Origin: Erythroxylum novogranatense
Lineage: Eukaryota; Streptophyta; Magnoliopsida; Malpighiales; Erythroxylaceae
Length of the DNA: 64,000 bases
Assembly (NCBI GenBank): GCA_029891385.1
Contig: JAIWQS010000137.1
Location: forward strand, 1 to 64,000
Reading direction: 5' to 3'
Part shown: one piece after another, positions 1-12,447 of the stretch
Numbering within the stretch: position 1 is the first letter of the stretch
How the letters are laid out: each line of letters starts with the position of its first letter
Notes under the pieces: generated by a model
The model's database searches: none
Told to the model about the DNA's origin: nothing
What the model saw: only the letters and a program-made list of their open reading frames with translations
Made by a program: the position numbers and the translations under genes

Positions 1-1930
1 AGAGATGGGCATTAAATTAATGGAGGCACCAAGATCACAAAGAGCCTTACCGAAAATTTGTGTTCAATTACACATGGAATTGTAAAACTTCCAGATCCTT
101 GAGTTTTGGTGGGAGCTTCTTTTGTAGTATTGCCTACATTCTTCCGTCAAGGCCACCGTTTCATGATCTCCAAGCCTTCTCTTTTTTGATAGAACATCTT
201 TCATAAATTTGGCATAGCTTTGCATATTTTCTAATGCTTCAGCAAAGGGAATGTTAATTATTAGTTTCTTAAAAACATCCATAAATTTTTCAAACCCTCT
301 TTCATTCTTTTGCTTTGCTAGCCTTTGAGGAAATGGTGGTGGAGGATATGGTCTTTCCCTCTGTTGTTTTTCCTTATCTTCCCTTGGTTTTTCTTCCTCC
401 TCTTTTTCCATGGATTTATCAACATCAATAACAACATCATCGCACAAAATTTTAGAATTTTCAGAATTTATACATACCCTTTTCCCTTGGGGAGTTGGTG
501 TTGTATCCACCTCTTTTCCATTCCTAAGAACGATGGCATGAAGTTGTTCCTTCCAAGGATTTATGGTGTCACTTGGCAATGTTCCTTGAGGACGACTTTT
601 TAAAGCTTCAATCACTTATCCCATTTGAGTTTGCAAGTTCCGTGTTGATTCTTCAAGTTTAACCATTCTTTGACCACTTTACTCCATGAACTTCCCCAAT
701 ATACTCTCCAATGATGCTTGGTTGGATGTATTTGGAGGTTGTCCTTGTGGTTGGTTTTGATATTGCCAATTTTGTTATTGTGGTTGGAATCTCGATGGGT
801 GATTTTGCTTTGGAGGGTAATTTCTTGCTCCCGAATTGTAGTTGTTTACATTTTGACTATACGGAGCTCTTTGATTCCCAAAGTAATTTACCATCTCGGT
901 CAGTGGCTCAACATTTGGACACTGTTCATAATGATGACTTTCACCACAATAATCACAAGTAAATGTAACGACTTTTACCTATTGTGTTATGGGTTTAAGT
1001 TGCTCCAAAACAGTGTCTGTGATTTTCTTGCACATATTCAAGATCTTGGCATCCATCAATTCTGAGGGATTTATTTCATAAGTACTGGGGACTTTCCGGG
1101 TAGGTTGAGATCCTCCTCTTTCATGAGCCCTACAGTTGTCAGCAGTAACCTTTTCTACTAACGATATAGCATCATCGGGATTGAGTTCTAAGAATGTACC
1201 TCCAGCAATTGTATCTAATTGACTTGCCGTAGCGAGAGTCAACCCATGATATAAATGAGAGACTAGAGATGATGGAGGAATCCTCTGATGTGGGAACTTC
1301 CTTTGGAGTTCTTTGAATCGTTCAAAGGCTTCAGCTAATGACTCCATCTCGGATTGTTTGAAGTTGATAATCTCCATTTTGAGCTTGTGAGTCTTTCTTT
1401 GGTGAAGCACTTTCTCATGAATTTGTCCTTTAATTCATGCGTCGTCAATGAACCCTTTGGGTTTGCATCCCACATCCATTCTTCGGTCAGACTCGCAAGA
1501 GAAAATGGAAGAGTCTTAGTCGCATTTGCTCATTTGACACATTTGTTGCTTGGTAGCTATCGGCAATTCGAGAAAATTTTTGGGTGAAAGGTTTGTCCCT
1601 CAAGTAATTCATGACCGCTCCGTCAATTTTGAAAGTTTGAGTGGCTGGAATCCGAGTGTGAGCTATACTCGTTCTCTCATCAAAAGTAGGTGTATGGAAA
1701 TCTAAGCAACTTCATGCTCGTTCCAAATCTCTTTGCTCGGCTTCCATCTCCTCTCAAACTTGTCTCCGTATTTCTTCATTTCGGAGTCGTTCAGCCGTTT
1801 ATTCGGGTGTCTCGTTATTGTTTGCCATCTTGGCTGCAGCTGCTCTTTGTTCTCGAACTCTTCTCCGATTCGCTCTACACGTTCTCTCTATTTCAGGATC
1901 ACGTATGGGTTGGATCGGTTTAAAGTGGGT
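1..1930 (-). pseudogene. Athila-like Ty3/gypsy gag-pro fragment, cut by the window edge
   Basis: Retrotransposon capsid/nucleocapsid region read on the minus strand. About 1930-1700 holds a basic N-terminal part (DPEIERT, then a run ending in AAAAKMANNN) with stops. 979-1410 is an open capsid segment (FKQSEMESLAEAFERFKEL, then a YHGL...LDTIAGG block). About 910-960 holds a zinc knuckle (CDYCGESHHYEQC). 64-615 is the post-knuckle linker (EQLHAIVLRNGKEV; PPPFPQRLAKQ; INIPFAEALENMQSYAKFMK). 1-60 reads LCDLGASINLMP, the retropepsin active-site region. These blocks in this order are typical of Athila-type gag-pro. Several stops and frame breaks separate them, so the copy is dead. The rest of pol would lie left of the window. 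The lineage rests on remembered motif similarity. Confidence 0.8.
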
Positions 1931-3480
1931 GAGCATGCAGATCACCTAGCCAATAAGAACAAAATGAGACACGAAAGTTAACTTAAACTAAAATAAAAAA
2001 AGTATCAATATTAAAACTAAAAATTGGTCCCGACACTACGCCTAAAAACTTGTTAGTGATGAGCATAGTGCATGTTTCTATCATCAAGTAGTAAAATATC
2101 AATCACACGGGCCCAAATTAGTTAAAAAGTAATACCGTAATAACTTCTAATTTAAGCTAATAACATAAAATTAAAGAAAAGATTGATTGATTGTGGTTTG
2201 AAAATGAAAAAAAGCGAATTAACGTAAGATAAAATATAAGAAATATCGATGGAATGAAAATTTAGAATTTAGCTTCCCCCTTGATTTTACCTCGGTGTCA
2301 AAATTTTCTCGGTTTAACTCATATACCGGGTTTGATAACCTAAGATTCAGAATTAACTACTAAGCCCTCTCGGGATCATTAGTAATCCCAATCATTGAAC
2401 CAATTTCCTATATTTCTACTGTAAATTGTGATAATTGATGATTGCTTTATCGAATCAATCTTAATGTAGTTACTTAGGGTGGATAGGTATCTCCGATCCT
2501 AGACACAAATCACTTCTGAATGTGATCTTAAGCTATTACAATTTTCTTCCAAATCTATTGCTCCCATTACGTTACACAAAGATTAAGAAAATCAATTTCA
2601 TAGGTGATCAAATTATGAAAAGCATTAAGAACAAATTACAATAATCAAACCTTTAAGTAAATCTGCATAAGAGATTAAGCGTGAAAATACCAATTAACCG
2701 AGATTACATCAAGGGTTCCATTAAAATCCTAAAATAAAAGGATTAGTTACTCATAATAATAGTAGTAGCAATGAAAATAATAAAAGCAAGCATTATGATT
2801 ATGAAATAAGTAGAAGGAATGGAAGAACAAATGGTGATTGCTTGGTCTTGGAATCCTCCTCAATGCTTGAACTTCACAGCCCCCTTTGATGTTTGCAACG
2901 TTGATAGCTAATGAAAATAGCGTTTTTTTAGAGCTCTCCCTTCTGTATTATTTATAACGTGAATGGCCCCTCGTTTCTTTAAAATCCACCGGCTGAAATC
3001 ATTCCTCCTCCAAGCCACCTCCTTTTATTGCTCCTTTCGACGCTGCGTTGTCATCTCTCACAGCTGTCCACGTCTTCTATTGATTTGCTTGTGCATGAGC
3101 TGTATTGCTGCCTAAAAAAAGATGCCAGCTCTCCTCCCTTTTGCATGATTGTGTGTTGCTCTTTATTTATTTAACTCACTGCTTCTCTATTTTATCTCTT
3201 GTGCGTTGATTTTTCTTTGTTTGCGACGTGACCCAATCTTTTCGCCGACTCCCTCGTATTCCTTTTTTGGCTCTTCTCTGCGTCCAGCCTCTTATTTTTC
3301 CCCATGCTCCAGCGCCCTAAGGTCACGCCCATCTCGTATGCCTCCAGCCTTGTGTGTTTAATTGCCCATTTATTTACATCACATCGTTGTTGAGCTCCGG
3401 TATCGACCTACATTGGTTGCTTTGATTTGTTCCTCACTTTACACCTACATCCCTTGCGTGACTTACTCTGTAGCTTTTTT
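1931..3480 (-). other. Probable 5' leader/LTR remnant of the Athila-like element
   Basis: This stretch directly upstream (minus sense) of the gag fragment has no supported gene. Its position fits the long leader and 5' LTR of the Athila-like element. I found neither a clear TG...CA boundary nor a primer-binding site, so the limits are arbitrary. Small open frames here, such as the one at 3149-3361, are unsupported. Confidence 0.35.
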
Positions 3481-4811
3481 TTTCAATTTCGTTTTGTTGC
3501 TCCCACTTGGCATGATTTGTGCCATTTAATTTGCTCCTCTTGTAAAGCATACTTTTCTCTATCATTTGACAATTAAATATTAAGAGCCTCCTCAGTTGAT
3601 TTATTCCTTCTGTGCTCTTGTTTTCCTCACTTGTATTTTGTTTTAGCCAACTTATTTGGTCCACGTATATATGTTGACAAGACAATTAAAAGCTCGGCTC
3701 TCATGTGTTAAAATGTCGTGGGTTCTCTCCTTGTGTATCACCCTGCTCAATCCTTATGCTTCTCCTACTGTGCTTTTAAATTTGCCTTCATCGAAATTAA
3801 TTGTTGTTGTTTTTTTTTCAATTAAAAAAATAAGTGTATTTCCTACAAATTAAACAAGACCCATTAAAATACAGATTAAGATAAATTAAACAATTTAGTA
3901 GGAAAAATATATATAAGGCCCGATAATTAATCCGAAATTGAGAGAAAATGCCATTAATTCTAATGATAAAATGCATCAACATAGATAGACATATTATCTT
4001 TAAGAAATTTGATATTGACTTATCATATATTTTCTAAATTGAAGTTAAAATTAATTGATTAGTCTAAAATTTAAAATAGTTGAAATTCATTAACAATCAA
4101 TATTTGTCAATTGATTTTGACATTTTAGATATACATATTATCTTTAAAAATTGACATTTACTTATTATATATATTTTACATTGAGTTAAATTTCATATAA
4201 ATTCTTTTATATATGTCTTATCCTTTTAATTTTATCAAAATGGTTCTTATAAAATGTTTTATAGTTCTATTTTATTTTATTTTATAAATTTATAAATTTA
4301 AGATTATAATTAAATACATATTGTAACTCATAATGAATTTAGAATTAATATATTTATTTAAAATGTATTAACAATTGATGAAGTTTTACAAATGTATCTA
4401 TCAAATTATATAACTTCTATAAAATTGATATTGTAGAAAACTACTTTAAAGCATAATAATGCTAAAACAATAGCTGAAAATAAAGTTGTAATTTAATATG
4501 TTGTATTTACAATGAATTTATATTTTCTTTATTCAGTTTATTATATAAATGACTATTAAATTTTGGGCCTATCATACCATATTAAAGTATGGTAGTGGTT
4601 CATAGAAACTTACCAAGAGTTGCTTCATGCACGAGTGGACTAATTGAAAGCTACACAAGTCGTGGTATTTTCCATGGCTATCTTCTTCCTCATCTTCCTT
4701 TATCGTGTGGTCATACTCATTTTCGTTTAACTAAATCAAGGAAAAAGAAGATGAGACAGTTGAGTAAGACAAGGATCTTAAAAACTAGAAAAAAATGGCG
4801 AGTAAAGTTTT
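3481..4811. other. AT-rich intergenic DNA, no gene seen
   Basis: Very AT-rich and without a coding region or retroelement terminus that I recognise. It contains one loose direct duplication (see the repeat at 3986-4190) and a small hairpin near 4573-4592 (TACCATA...TATGGTA). It lies beyond the 3' end of the DC1 pseudogene. Confidence 0.5.
3986..4190. repeat. Imperfect direct duplication, about 60 bp, offset about 145 bp
   Basis: The segment starting near 3986 (agacatattatctttaag...) recurs near 4130 (atacatattatctttaaa...) with scattered differences. Both copies run into similar AT-rich text (atatattttctaaattgaa / atatattttacattgag). No function inferred. Confidence 0.4.
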
Positions 4812-5735
4812 ACCTCGGTTGATAATACATTCAATGTGGTTTGAAAATATGATTTGTATTAGCACATTGTTGACATGAATAAGCATGATATCTTGGATTC
4901 CTCTTGTTCTCACAAGTATAACAATAATACTTGTCTTTAGATTCGATCAATGTCATCCTCTGTTGATGGATCCATGAGAGTTAGAGGATGCAAGTGAGAA
5001 TCATGCTTCACTTCTTTTGGAATTCTAATGCATTCCACATGAAAATAGTATGTGCACTCCAAACAAATGTAGAATGATCCGCTATATTACACTACAAATG
5101 TTGCATTGATATTACGAATATGGAGCCACAAAGTAATAGAGGTCATGTTTGTGGTACTCTTTACTCTTGAGTGCAGATATTACCCCCAAATGATTGATGG
5201 CACATTTGCTATCAAGCAAAAAGGAAGGACACAAATGATATTGGTATCTCAGCAACTTTGCATCATTGCCACAAGCTATACAGTATCCTTCAGAATTTTC
5301 GAGGAAAATATTGTGAAAAGGGTGATAAGAGTGTTCTATTATTCGTGGCAGTTCCACACAAGATTTATGCAAATACACTGAACACTCAAGGTAACCGTAA
5401 CTTAGGCCTGAAAGTGACAATAGGCATCCTTCACAATTTAGATTGTGAAAAAGGTGGTTAATAGTATAATTGAAGAAACTTAGTAGATGTAGATCATGGT
5501 TAAAATACCTAATTTGGGTCTTCACCTCATTTCCAATTGATTTTTGAATCGTGGCTTCTCTGAAAAAGGTACATTTGAAATCAATTTTGAAGTCGCATTC
5601 TTTGCAAATTGCCATAAAAATGCCACTGCATAAATCTCTACACTGATTGCAGATGAACTTCCCACTACCATATTCAATAGAAACTGGGTGATGCGAGTGG
5701 TAAGGGTGTTGTAATTCACATTCTTGTTGGGTAAT
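4812..5735 (-). pseudogene. DC1 (Cys/His-rich C1) domain gene, C-terminal part, split by element A
   Basis: DC1 proteins are plant-specific Cys/His-rich zinc-binding proteins, many implicated in stress or hormone signalling. Reading leftwards from 5735, the frame is open to a stop at 5112. It shows repeated DC1 signatures: HPYHSHHPV, CNQCRDLC, CKECDFKIDFKC, HDLHLLSF, CEGCLLSLSGLSYGY, CSVYLHKSC, CIACGNDAKLLRY. The natural reading enters from the other side of the insertion, so the ATG at 5613-5615 is internal (GIFMAICKEC). Below 5112 the similarity continues in shifted frames (FYICLECTYYFHVEC, then YYCYTCENKRNPRYHAYSC) to about 4812, so the 3' end carries at least two frame breaks or stops besides the insertion. 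The gene is not functional as it stands. Confidence 0.85.
5731..5735. repeat. Target-site duplication of element A, left copy (GTAAT)
   Basis: GTAAT sits immediately before the TGTAACA start of the left LTR and matches 46520-46524 exactly. Confidence 0.9.
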
Positions 5736-7499
5736 TGTAACACCCCCTTACCGTAGAACACACACCGAGATGCCCGGAGGTCATTCCGGTACATATCCTA
5801 CGATAAAGGCAAATTACGTTCTATCATTTTATTCACGTCACATGGCATCGTATTAAAATTTGCTTCTAACGCATCAATTGAAAATTCACAATATTTTGAA
5901 ACCAACTATTTTCCTCATTTCATTTCTCAAGACAAAATGTTACAGCGTCTTTCAATCTTTAGTACAATGTCCATCCACAAAATCCATTACAAATGCACTA
6001 CAATGATGAGGAAATTATGAAAAATCTAACTATGCCATCCAAAAAGCCCAGCTGACCAACCTTTGTGCCATGACTTCACTTTAAACACATTCTACACGAT
6101 AGTGGAGCCACTCAGATGCTAAAGTCGCCTATTGTTCCTGAAAAGAGAACATTGCAATTTTGATGAGTTTTGCGAACTAAGCGAGAAACCATCATCGATG
6201 GTTTACCCAATTCATGCAGCACTCAAGCAAATTGCATAACATTGCACACTAACACATTCAGAAGTACCACATGAGGATATTTAAGTAAATCACAAATGAA
6301 TAAGGCATTTTGGCCTGTCACCCATTCACATTATCCAATCAATTATGTATGCATTGCATATGACATGTTCCATTTAGTTTGGTGTTGTATTAGGCGCTGT
6401 ATTGTCCCAATCAGGGCACATTAAGCGGTGAGCCTGTGGCTCTGAATAAGTGTGGGCTCGAGACCTGATATGGTGAGCTTTTAACTCTCGGTGGCTGCTC
6501 CGGTCACAACTATCTTTATCTGTGCATGCATTCATGTATGAAATGCATATGTCCCATTAAGCGAGACACGATCATAATCGGTAAACATGTCACATTAAAA
6601 AAGTAAATGCACAGAGTGCATAGATTCATAACCAGATCACACTTCTATGTCATATCTCCAATACTTCGGACCTTCTGTCCGGAATCCACAATATATACAA
6701 ACACAAAACTCGCCATTATCCACCACATTAGACATATAATAATTGAGAAACCTATCTAGGTTACTCACCAACTGCTCCCAAAGCTAGTGCCTGGAAGGTC
6801 CGGCAACGTTTGTGGGTTGACGTTCTAAATGCTCCTATATAACGAATAACATACATATAATAACAATTTGTACAAGTATTGATGTTTAATAATGGACACG
6901 AATGAAAAGAAAATGTACAATACTTGCATGACAATCCCGGGTAGCATTCTATCACTTTCATTGCAAGGTCATTCTCAAAGTAAAACTCATCTTTTGCTAA
7001 ATAACACTTTCGGGTCTATAGTGAATCACATTAAATTAGAGAGTGAAGAAGATATCTTTTGATCATACTCCCTTCTAAAAATGTGTTCCTCTAAGTCTTA
7101 AGATTCCATTGGCACCAAAATCACTCAATTCGGGTTAGTAGATTGGGAGATATATCTCAAACATTGATAGACTGTTTAAAGTGTCATAAACCTGATTCCA
7201 TCTAGCATTTGAACATCTTAGAAATTGAATCATCAATGATATTCCATCCTTTCCTATCTCACATTTTATTCCTCAATACCAAACACTTCCTACTCACAAT
7301 TCATCATGTTCACATTAGTGACTACACACATAAACACCTCAAATATAGTTCAAAATCGTTCATACTCAATTCATATTCCACAATGACTTATACACGTCAA
7401 AATGAAACACAATCATATGCCTTTATTCACAACAATTTCAACATAATTACTTAACTTCACACCAACATTTGGGACTCTTCAAGACCAAATTCACAATCA

Positions 7500-7504
7500 A
7501 CATC
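7500..7504. repeat. Target-site duplication of W/V, left (ACATC)
   Basis: It precedes TGTTGGACC and is identical to 34529-34533. The empty site is visible in A's right LTR near 45148. Confidence 0.9.
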
Positions 7505-7839
7505 TGTTGGACCCCGAACTTTTGAGGATAAAAAAATATTACAATGAATTTAAGTGAGAAAGAATTGGTGAGAATGAGAATGAATTTAAGGAAATGTGAT
7601 GAATTTAAGAAAATGTATGAGAAAAAGAATTGTTTTAGGTTAGAGAATTTGATATTTGAATGAATTTATATGGATTATGAGAGGAAAGTGGATGAGTTGA
7701 TTGAAATGAAGTTAAATAGCAAGAATTAAAAAGAAAAGTGTGAAAATTTGAAGAATTTGAAAGTTTGACTTTTGGAGAGAGAATATTTGACTTTGAGAGT
7801 TGACTTTGATTTAGGTAAAATTTGATAAAATGATCTACA

Positions 7840-9200
7840 TGAAACTTGTAGATTATGTTAAGAGCTTTCTGTAGCCATAAAGTTTGCAATTTTTCGATAT
7901 CGGGGTGAAAATTATGATTAGTCAAAGTTTATGTTTGATAGAGTTTGACTTTTATTATGGTTGAAACTTTGGTGACAAATTAACCTAGTTAGAGGTTAAT
8001 TGAGTTTTGATATTCTTCATGAAAATTGAAGGGTTTGTTTTGATCTTTATTTCGATATAAAGTATGCAATTTTCGATCTCGAATAATAAGTTATGATTTT
8101 ACAAATTTGTATAGAGGATAGTATCTTTGATAGAAAATGGACTTAGTAGGAGTGAATTGAGTTTATGTCATTCGTGGAAGATGTAGAGCTTCCTCAAGCT
8201 TTCTATAGAGACTAAGTCTGTCAAAATTGGAGTTCGGGATTAAGAGTTATGAATTTGGAAGTTTTGGATTTAAGTGAAAAAAAGAGGAAAATGAAGTACC
8301 CCGTCATTAGGAAGCCGCCATCCCTAGTGGTTGAGCGTTTGCTTCGCGTCACTAAGCTGACATCGCCCGTAGAGATGGCGGCGTCCGGCTCACGTCGCTA
8401 TGGCGGCGGCGTCGCCAGGCGACCTCGCCCTCGCCACGCGCAGCACGTTGGCGTTTAAACAGTCTGACGCCGTTTTGTTTCTCAGCGGCGCCCTTTTGAT
8501 TCCTTTGTTAACCTCCTTTCACAAATTCGACCTTTGTTCACTATTTTGCTTATATCTTTTCCGTCTGACATCCGATTGAGTCGATTCTTGCGGCGTTGGA
8601 TTCCTAAGACAATTATCTACATCCTCATAGAAATTTGTGAATTTTTAAGATTAAATTAATGGTGATTAATTTAATCAAAGTGAGTCGGGAAATTTTCTGA
8701 GTATAGTTCAGTATTTTGTGAAATTCGGGTTCTGTAGAAATCTGATTGAAGTGATTCTTGAGGCAAAATAAAGATAAGACAAAGGGCTACAAATCATATG
8801 AAGACATGAAATGTCAATTTTGCCTCTAAGACTTTTAATTTCTGAATTTAAGTTCGGTTTAGGGTGAAATTTTTGGATTAAGAACACCTGAGAGTATTTT
8901 GAGCATAACTTTTGATCTGGGAATCGAAATGAGACGATTCTTGTTTTGAATTAAACTAGAGACATAAGGCTACAATTGTTATGAAGACATCAAGTTTCAA
9001 TTCTGGGATTAAGAATGTGAACTTTTGGACGGAAATAATTGTACATGGAAAATGTGTTAGAATATGGATATACGAGCATTTTTCGCATAACTTTTGATGT
9101 AGTGATCGAATTGTGAGCGATCAGTGGCGTTGGATTCGTATGATTGAGAGGAACATTTCTCTAGAAGGAAATTTGGACAAATTCCTTCATATTGATAATC
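7840..9200 (+). repeat. Arrays of about 170-180 bp degenerate modules in W LTR
   Basis: First set: three units starting near 7840, 8020 and 8180, each running from a "catgaaacttgtag"-like start to "aagttatgattt". Second set: the anchor GATTCTTG or equivalent lies at 8583, 8753, 8936 and 9119 (spacing 170, 183, 183), each preceded by an ATAACTTTTGAT-like block and followed by a GTTGGATT or tacaa...atgaagacat block. Related modules occur in X, Y, Z and A LTRs. Confidence 0.7.
8296..8500. repeat. GC-rich slot in W left LTR
   Basis: A GC-rich island (GGCGGCG, GTCGCC, CGCCACGCGC) inside AT-rich LTR, next to the GTCTGACATCCGATTGAG element. The inverted W copy has the equivalent at 30005-30195 with clearly different GC-rich text. 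Confidence 0.65.
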
Positions 9201-12200
9201 TTGAATCAACCCATAAGTAAGCATGACTTTAAGCTTTGAATGGAGGCAAAATGGTCAATTAACCATCATTTAATGACACACAAAAGGGAGGTGTCGTTTT
9301 GGGCATATTAAAGCCACGAAAGTGGCTGGAAAATCATAAAAAAGGAGAAGAAAATAAAAGAGAAGAGAGAGAAGATTTGATCCATGGAGAAAGGAAGAGG
9401 AAAGGTAAGCTTGATTTTTCTACTTGATTCTTAAGGATTTTCATGTTGATCCAAGAGAAAAGGTTGAAATGAAGAAAGCTTGCTTTGAGACCAAGAAATC
9501 CAAAATAGAAGGAGAAAGAGGTAAGAAAATTTTCGACTTTAAGTTTTGATGAATTTTGATTGAGAAGTATGGAAAAGGGCTTGGGTTTGTGATTTATGAA
9601 GTTGATTTTGGTATATATGCCTTAGGTTGTGTTTAATTTTGGATAAAAATTTGATTAAAGTTTAAGCAATCTTGTGATTAAGAATTTCGTGATATTTTGG
9701 TGTAGAATGATAGATAATGATATGGGTTTGTGGAATATGAAGTTAATTTTGAAGAGATTGTGTTTTATGGTGTTGAATTTGGATAAATTGGTTTAGGCCA
9801 ATTTTAAGATTTGGGGATTTTTGAAATTGAGGATTTAGATATTTTGGAATTAATGTGAATTGATGAATTGTGACATTAATTTTGAAAATTAAGTTATTTA
9901 TGAGATTGAATTTGAATGTATTGGTTTAGCCAATTTTAAAAATTAGGGATTTTCAAAATTGGAGATTGAAATAGCTTGAATTTATATGGAATTGGTGTTT
10001 TCTAAGTTTAATTTGAGTAAGTAAGTGATTTATGATATTGAATTTGACTAGTTCGGTTTAGGTCAAATTTGGACTTTAGGGCTTTTAGAAATTCTAGTTT
10101 TAGAATGCTTGAAAATATGGTGCTTATGAATTTCCTATAGTTAAGTTTGAGAATTATGCAAATTATGACGATGAATTTGGATATTTGTGGCTTAGAAATT
10201 TTTAAGTTAAAGAAAGAATGAGAATTTGGAGAATTGTGATTTGGACAAGCTTCGGCATTAATTCGAGGTGGGTAGCATATTTACATTTTGAATTGTAAGC
10301 TATATATAAAGTTTCAAAATTAAAAAAGCAAGAATTGAATTTTGATAAATTATTGTTTTATAAATGTTTGAAAAATTGGCTTTGGAATAAATTTCTGAAA
10401 ATACAAAGTCTATGAAATCCGTTGTGTCTAGATTATTTGAATGATGTGAGAATAACTTATATTGAAGGAAATTATTGCAATAATTGTCATGACTTTGATT
10501 TATATGTGAATTGATTGATTTGAAGTGATTGAATATTATACTTTATGTGAATGTGTGAAAATCAAGATTTTGAAAAGTGCCTTGACAATCGAATTAGTTT
10601 TGATATGTGTTATGTAGGTTTGGTAGGTCCTTTGTAGTCGGTGTTGTCTCTGTCTGTTAAGCCTTCTCCGGCTGCCCGCTAGGTGCACGGAGCTCGATTG
10701 GACTCCTTCACGGCTGTTGGACCCTTATCGGGAAAGTGTAGTGCGTTACATTCACGATTGCCTGAGAACATTATCGAGGAATGTCGATCGCTCTGCTTTG
10801 GACCGAACCAAGCCATTTGATATGTTTTATATGTTTGATTGGTGATTTGAAATATTATGTGTTTGCATTCATGTTTATGAAACATTTAAAATTTTGAGAA
10901 TTGATAGAATGAGTTATAAAAAAAGGGTTTGGAAAATATTAAAAGGGTTTGAGAAGAATATTTGAAAATTGAAAAGTTTGAAAAATAAGCCTTTTGGAAA
11001 AAGTTTATGAAAATTGATTTACGCTTATTATTCAATTTATAAATGTGTTATCCTGAGCTTTCGAGCTTACCCCCCTTTCATCCCCATCTCGGGTGTCGAG
11101 CAGGAGATCGGATGAAAGAATGTGAAGACTTTTGGGTCCATTTTGCATCGTTTGTATTGTTATGTAAATATTGAGATTTGGAATATTTTGTATATGGCAC
11201 GTAGTGTCAGCATCAACCCCGGGACCGAACCCGATAGTGGGTGATATCGGAGTCCACGCCCCACGAGAATGGTAGGCTACTGAGTGATCAATTTCAGACA
11301 AACTTCGATACACAATTTATAAAGCGCTTTAAAGTCAATCAAATGCACAATTCAATAAGCAGATTGGGTCCCTTTAAAAGCTAATACATTCACTCAAACA
11401 TAATTTGGTAATCACATTTGATTATACAATTATCACTCAGGGGCCTATATAATAGCGATTCAATTTAGTAAGCACGGAATTATTCATTTACACACACAAC
11501 TTCGGAAAGACACTTATGCGGTCTGATGCTAACCCATCCCGACCCTAGACTCAGGCTCAATCGGCGAGACATACTCCCGTTAAATCGGCGGGGTACTCTT
11601 CGATCTCTGAAAAATAATTTGCAATGTTGGGTGAGTTGCAAACTCAATGAGAAACCATCATCGATGGTTCCTCAAATCATGCATTACAGCGTATCGCGTA
11701 TAACAATCTGATAGTAGTCAATTAACAACATCGTATAACATTATACAAAGCTTATATAACGATTTCTGATGACAAGCGATTCTGATATTATATATAATTC
11801 ACAGTGATAACCAATTCGCATACCATCTTTATATTTCTGATATGGCCTCGCGATTCCGATAGTCTATTAACGATCTATGGTAATCATACATAACAATTTC
11901 TGATGTCACATCACGGTTCGCGTTATTATCGGCGATTTGATAAATCATGTCATCGCAATCGGTCATTGTCACAATTCAATCATTCATTCACAATAATTTC
12001 GATTGAGCGATCCACGGTCATTCACAATAATCATACGGTCATTTGAGACATTCAATACGATTATCAATGCATATGAGACTCTTTTCGATTATTGATGTTG
12101 TGCCCAAACGCTCGATCGATGTCGGTGAGGGGCGCGCGTGATTTCTCCCCCGGGCTGAGGCCGGTCGATCACTGATGTTGAGCTCGAAGCTCTTTTACGA

Positions 12201-12447
12201 TGATATTAGCAACTTGGGACACATTCCATTGTCGATTATGCATTTATGCATGATATGCAAAGGCTTTCGATAATTCAATGTTCGATAATTGAATATTGAT
12301 GATTTCGATTATGCGGCTATGAAAGCCCGATATTACGATTCTCGGTGTCACTCGGTAATTCAATCAATCTGAATCGATGCTAATCGGTCACATATAATTA
12401 GTAGAATCGAGTTCACTCATACCTTTCAGTGGTCATATAGTAGTCCA

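Larger units (their letters stand above)
7505..11204 (+). repeat. W left LTR arm, first part (continues 27997-28140)
   Basis: In sense (+) order it holds an array of about 180-bp modules (7840-8270), a GC-rich slot (about 8296-8500), a second array (8552-9200), a purine-rich stretch, and a hairpin at 11075-11118. The arm is interrupted by Y at 11205 and resumes at 27997 with the sequence expected from the inverted copy at 32360-32400. Open frames within it are not supported as genes. Confidence 0.85.

Noticed and set aside
5522..5794. 90-codon minus-strand frame crossing the DC1/element A junction
   Set aside because: It is a shifted reading of the DC1 sequence and runs into the LTR. The true DC1 frame is the one with CNQCRDLC.
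6761..6961. 66-codon minus-strand frame in A's left LTR with a near-identical partner at 43706-43906
   Set aside because: It lies in the LTR leader and its stop is the GTGAGTAA of the putative splice donor. Similarity of the two copies follows from LTR duplication, and the equivalent Z sequence has an internal stop.
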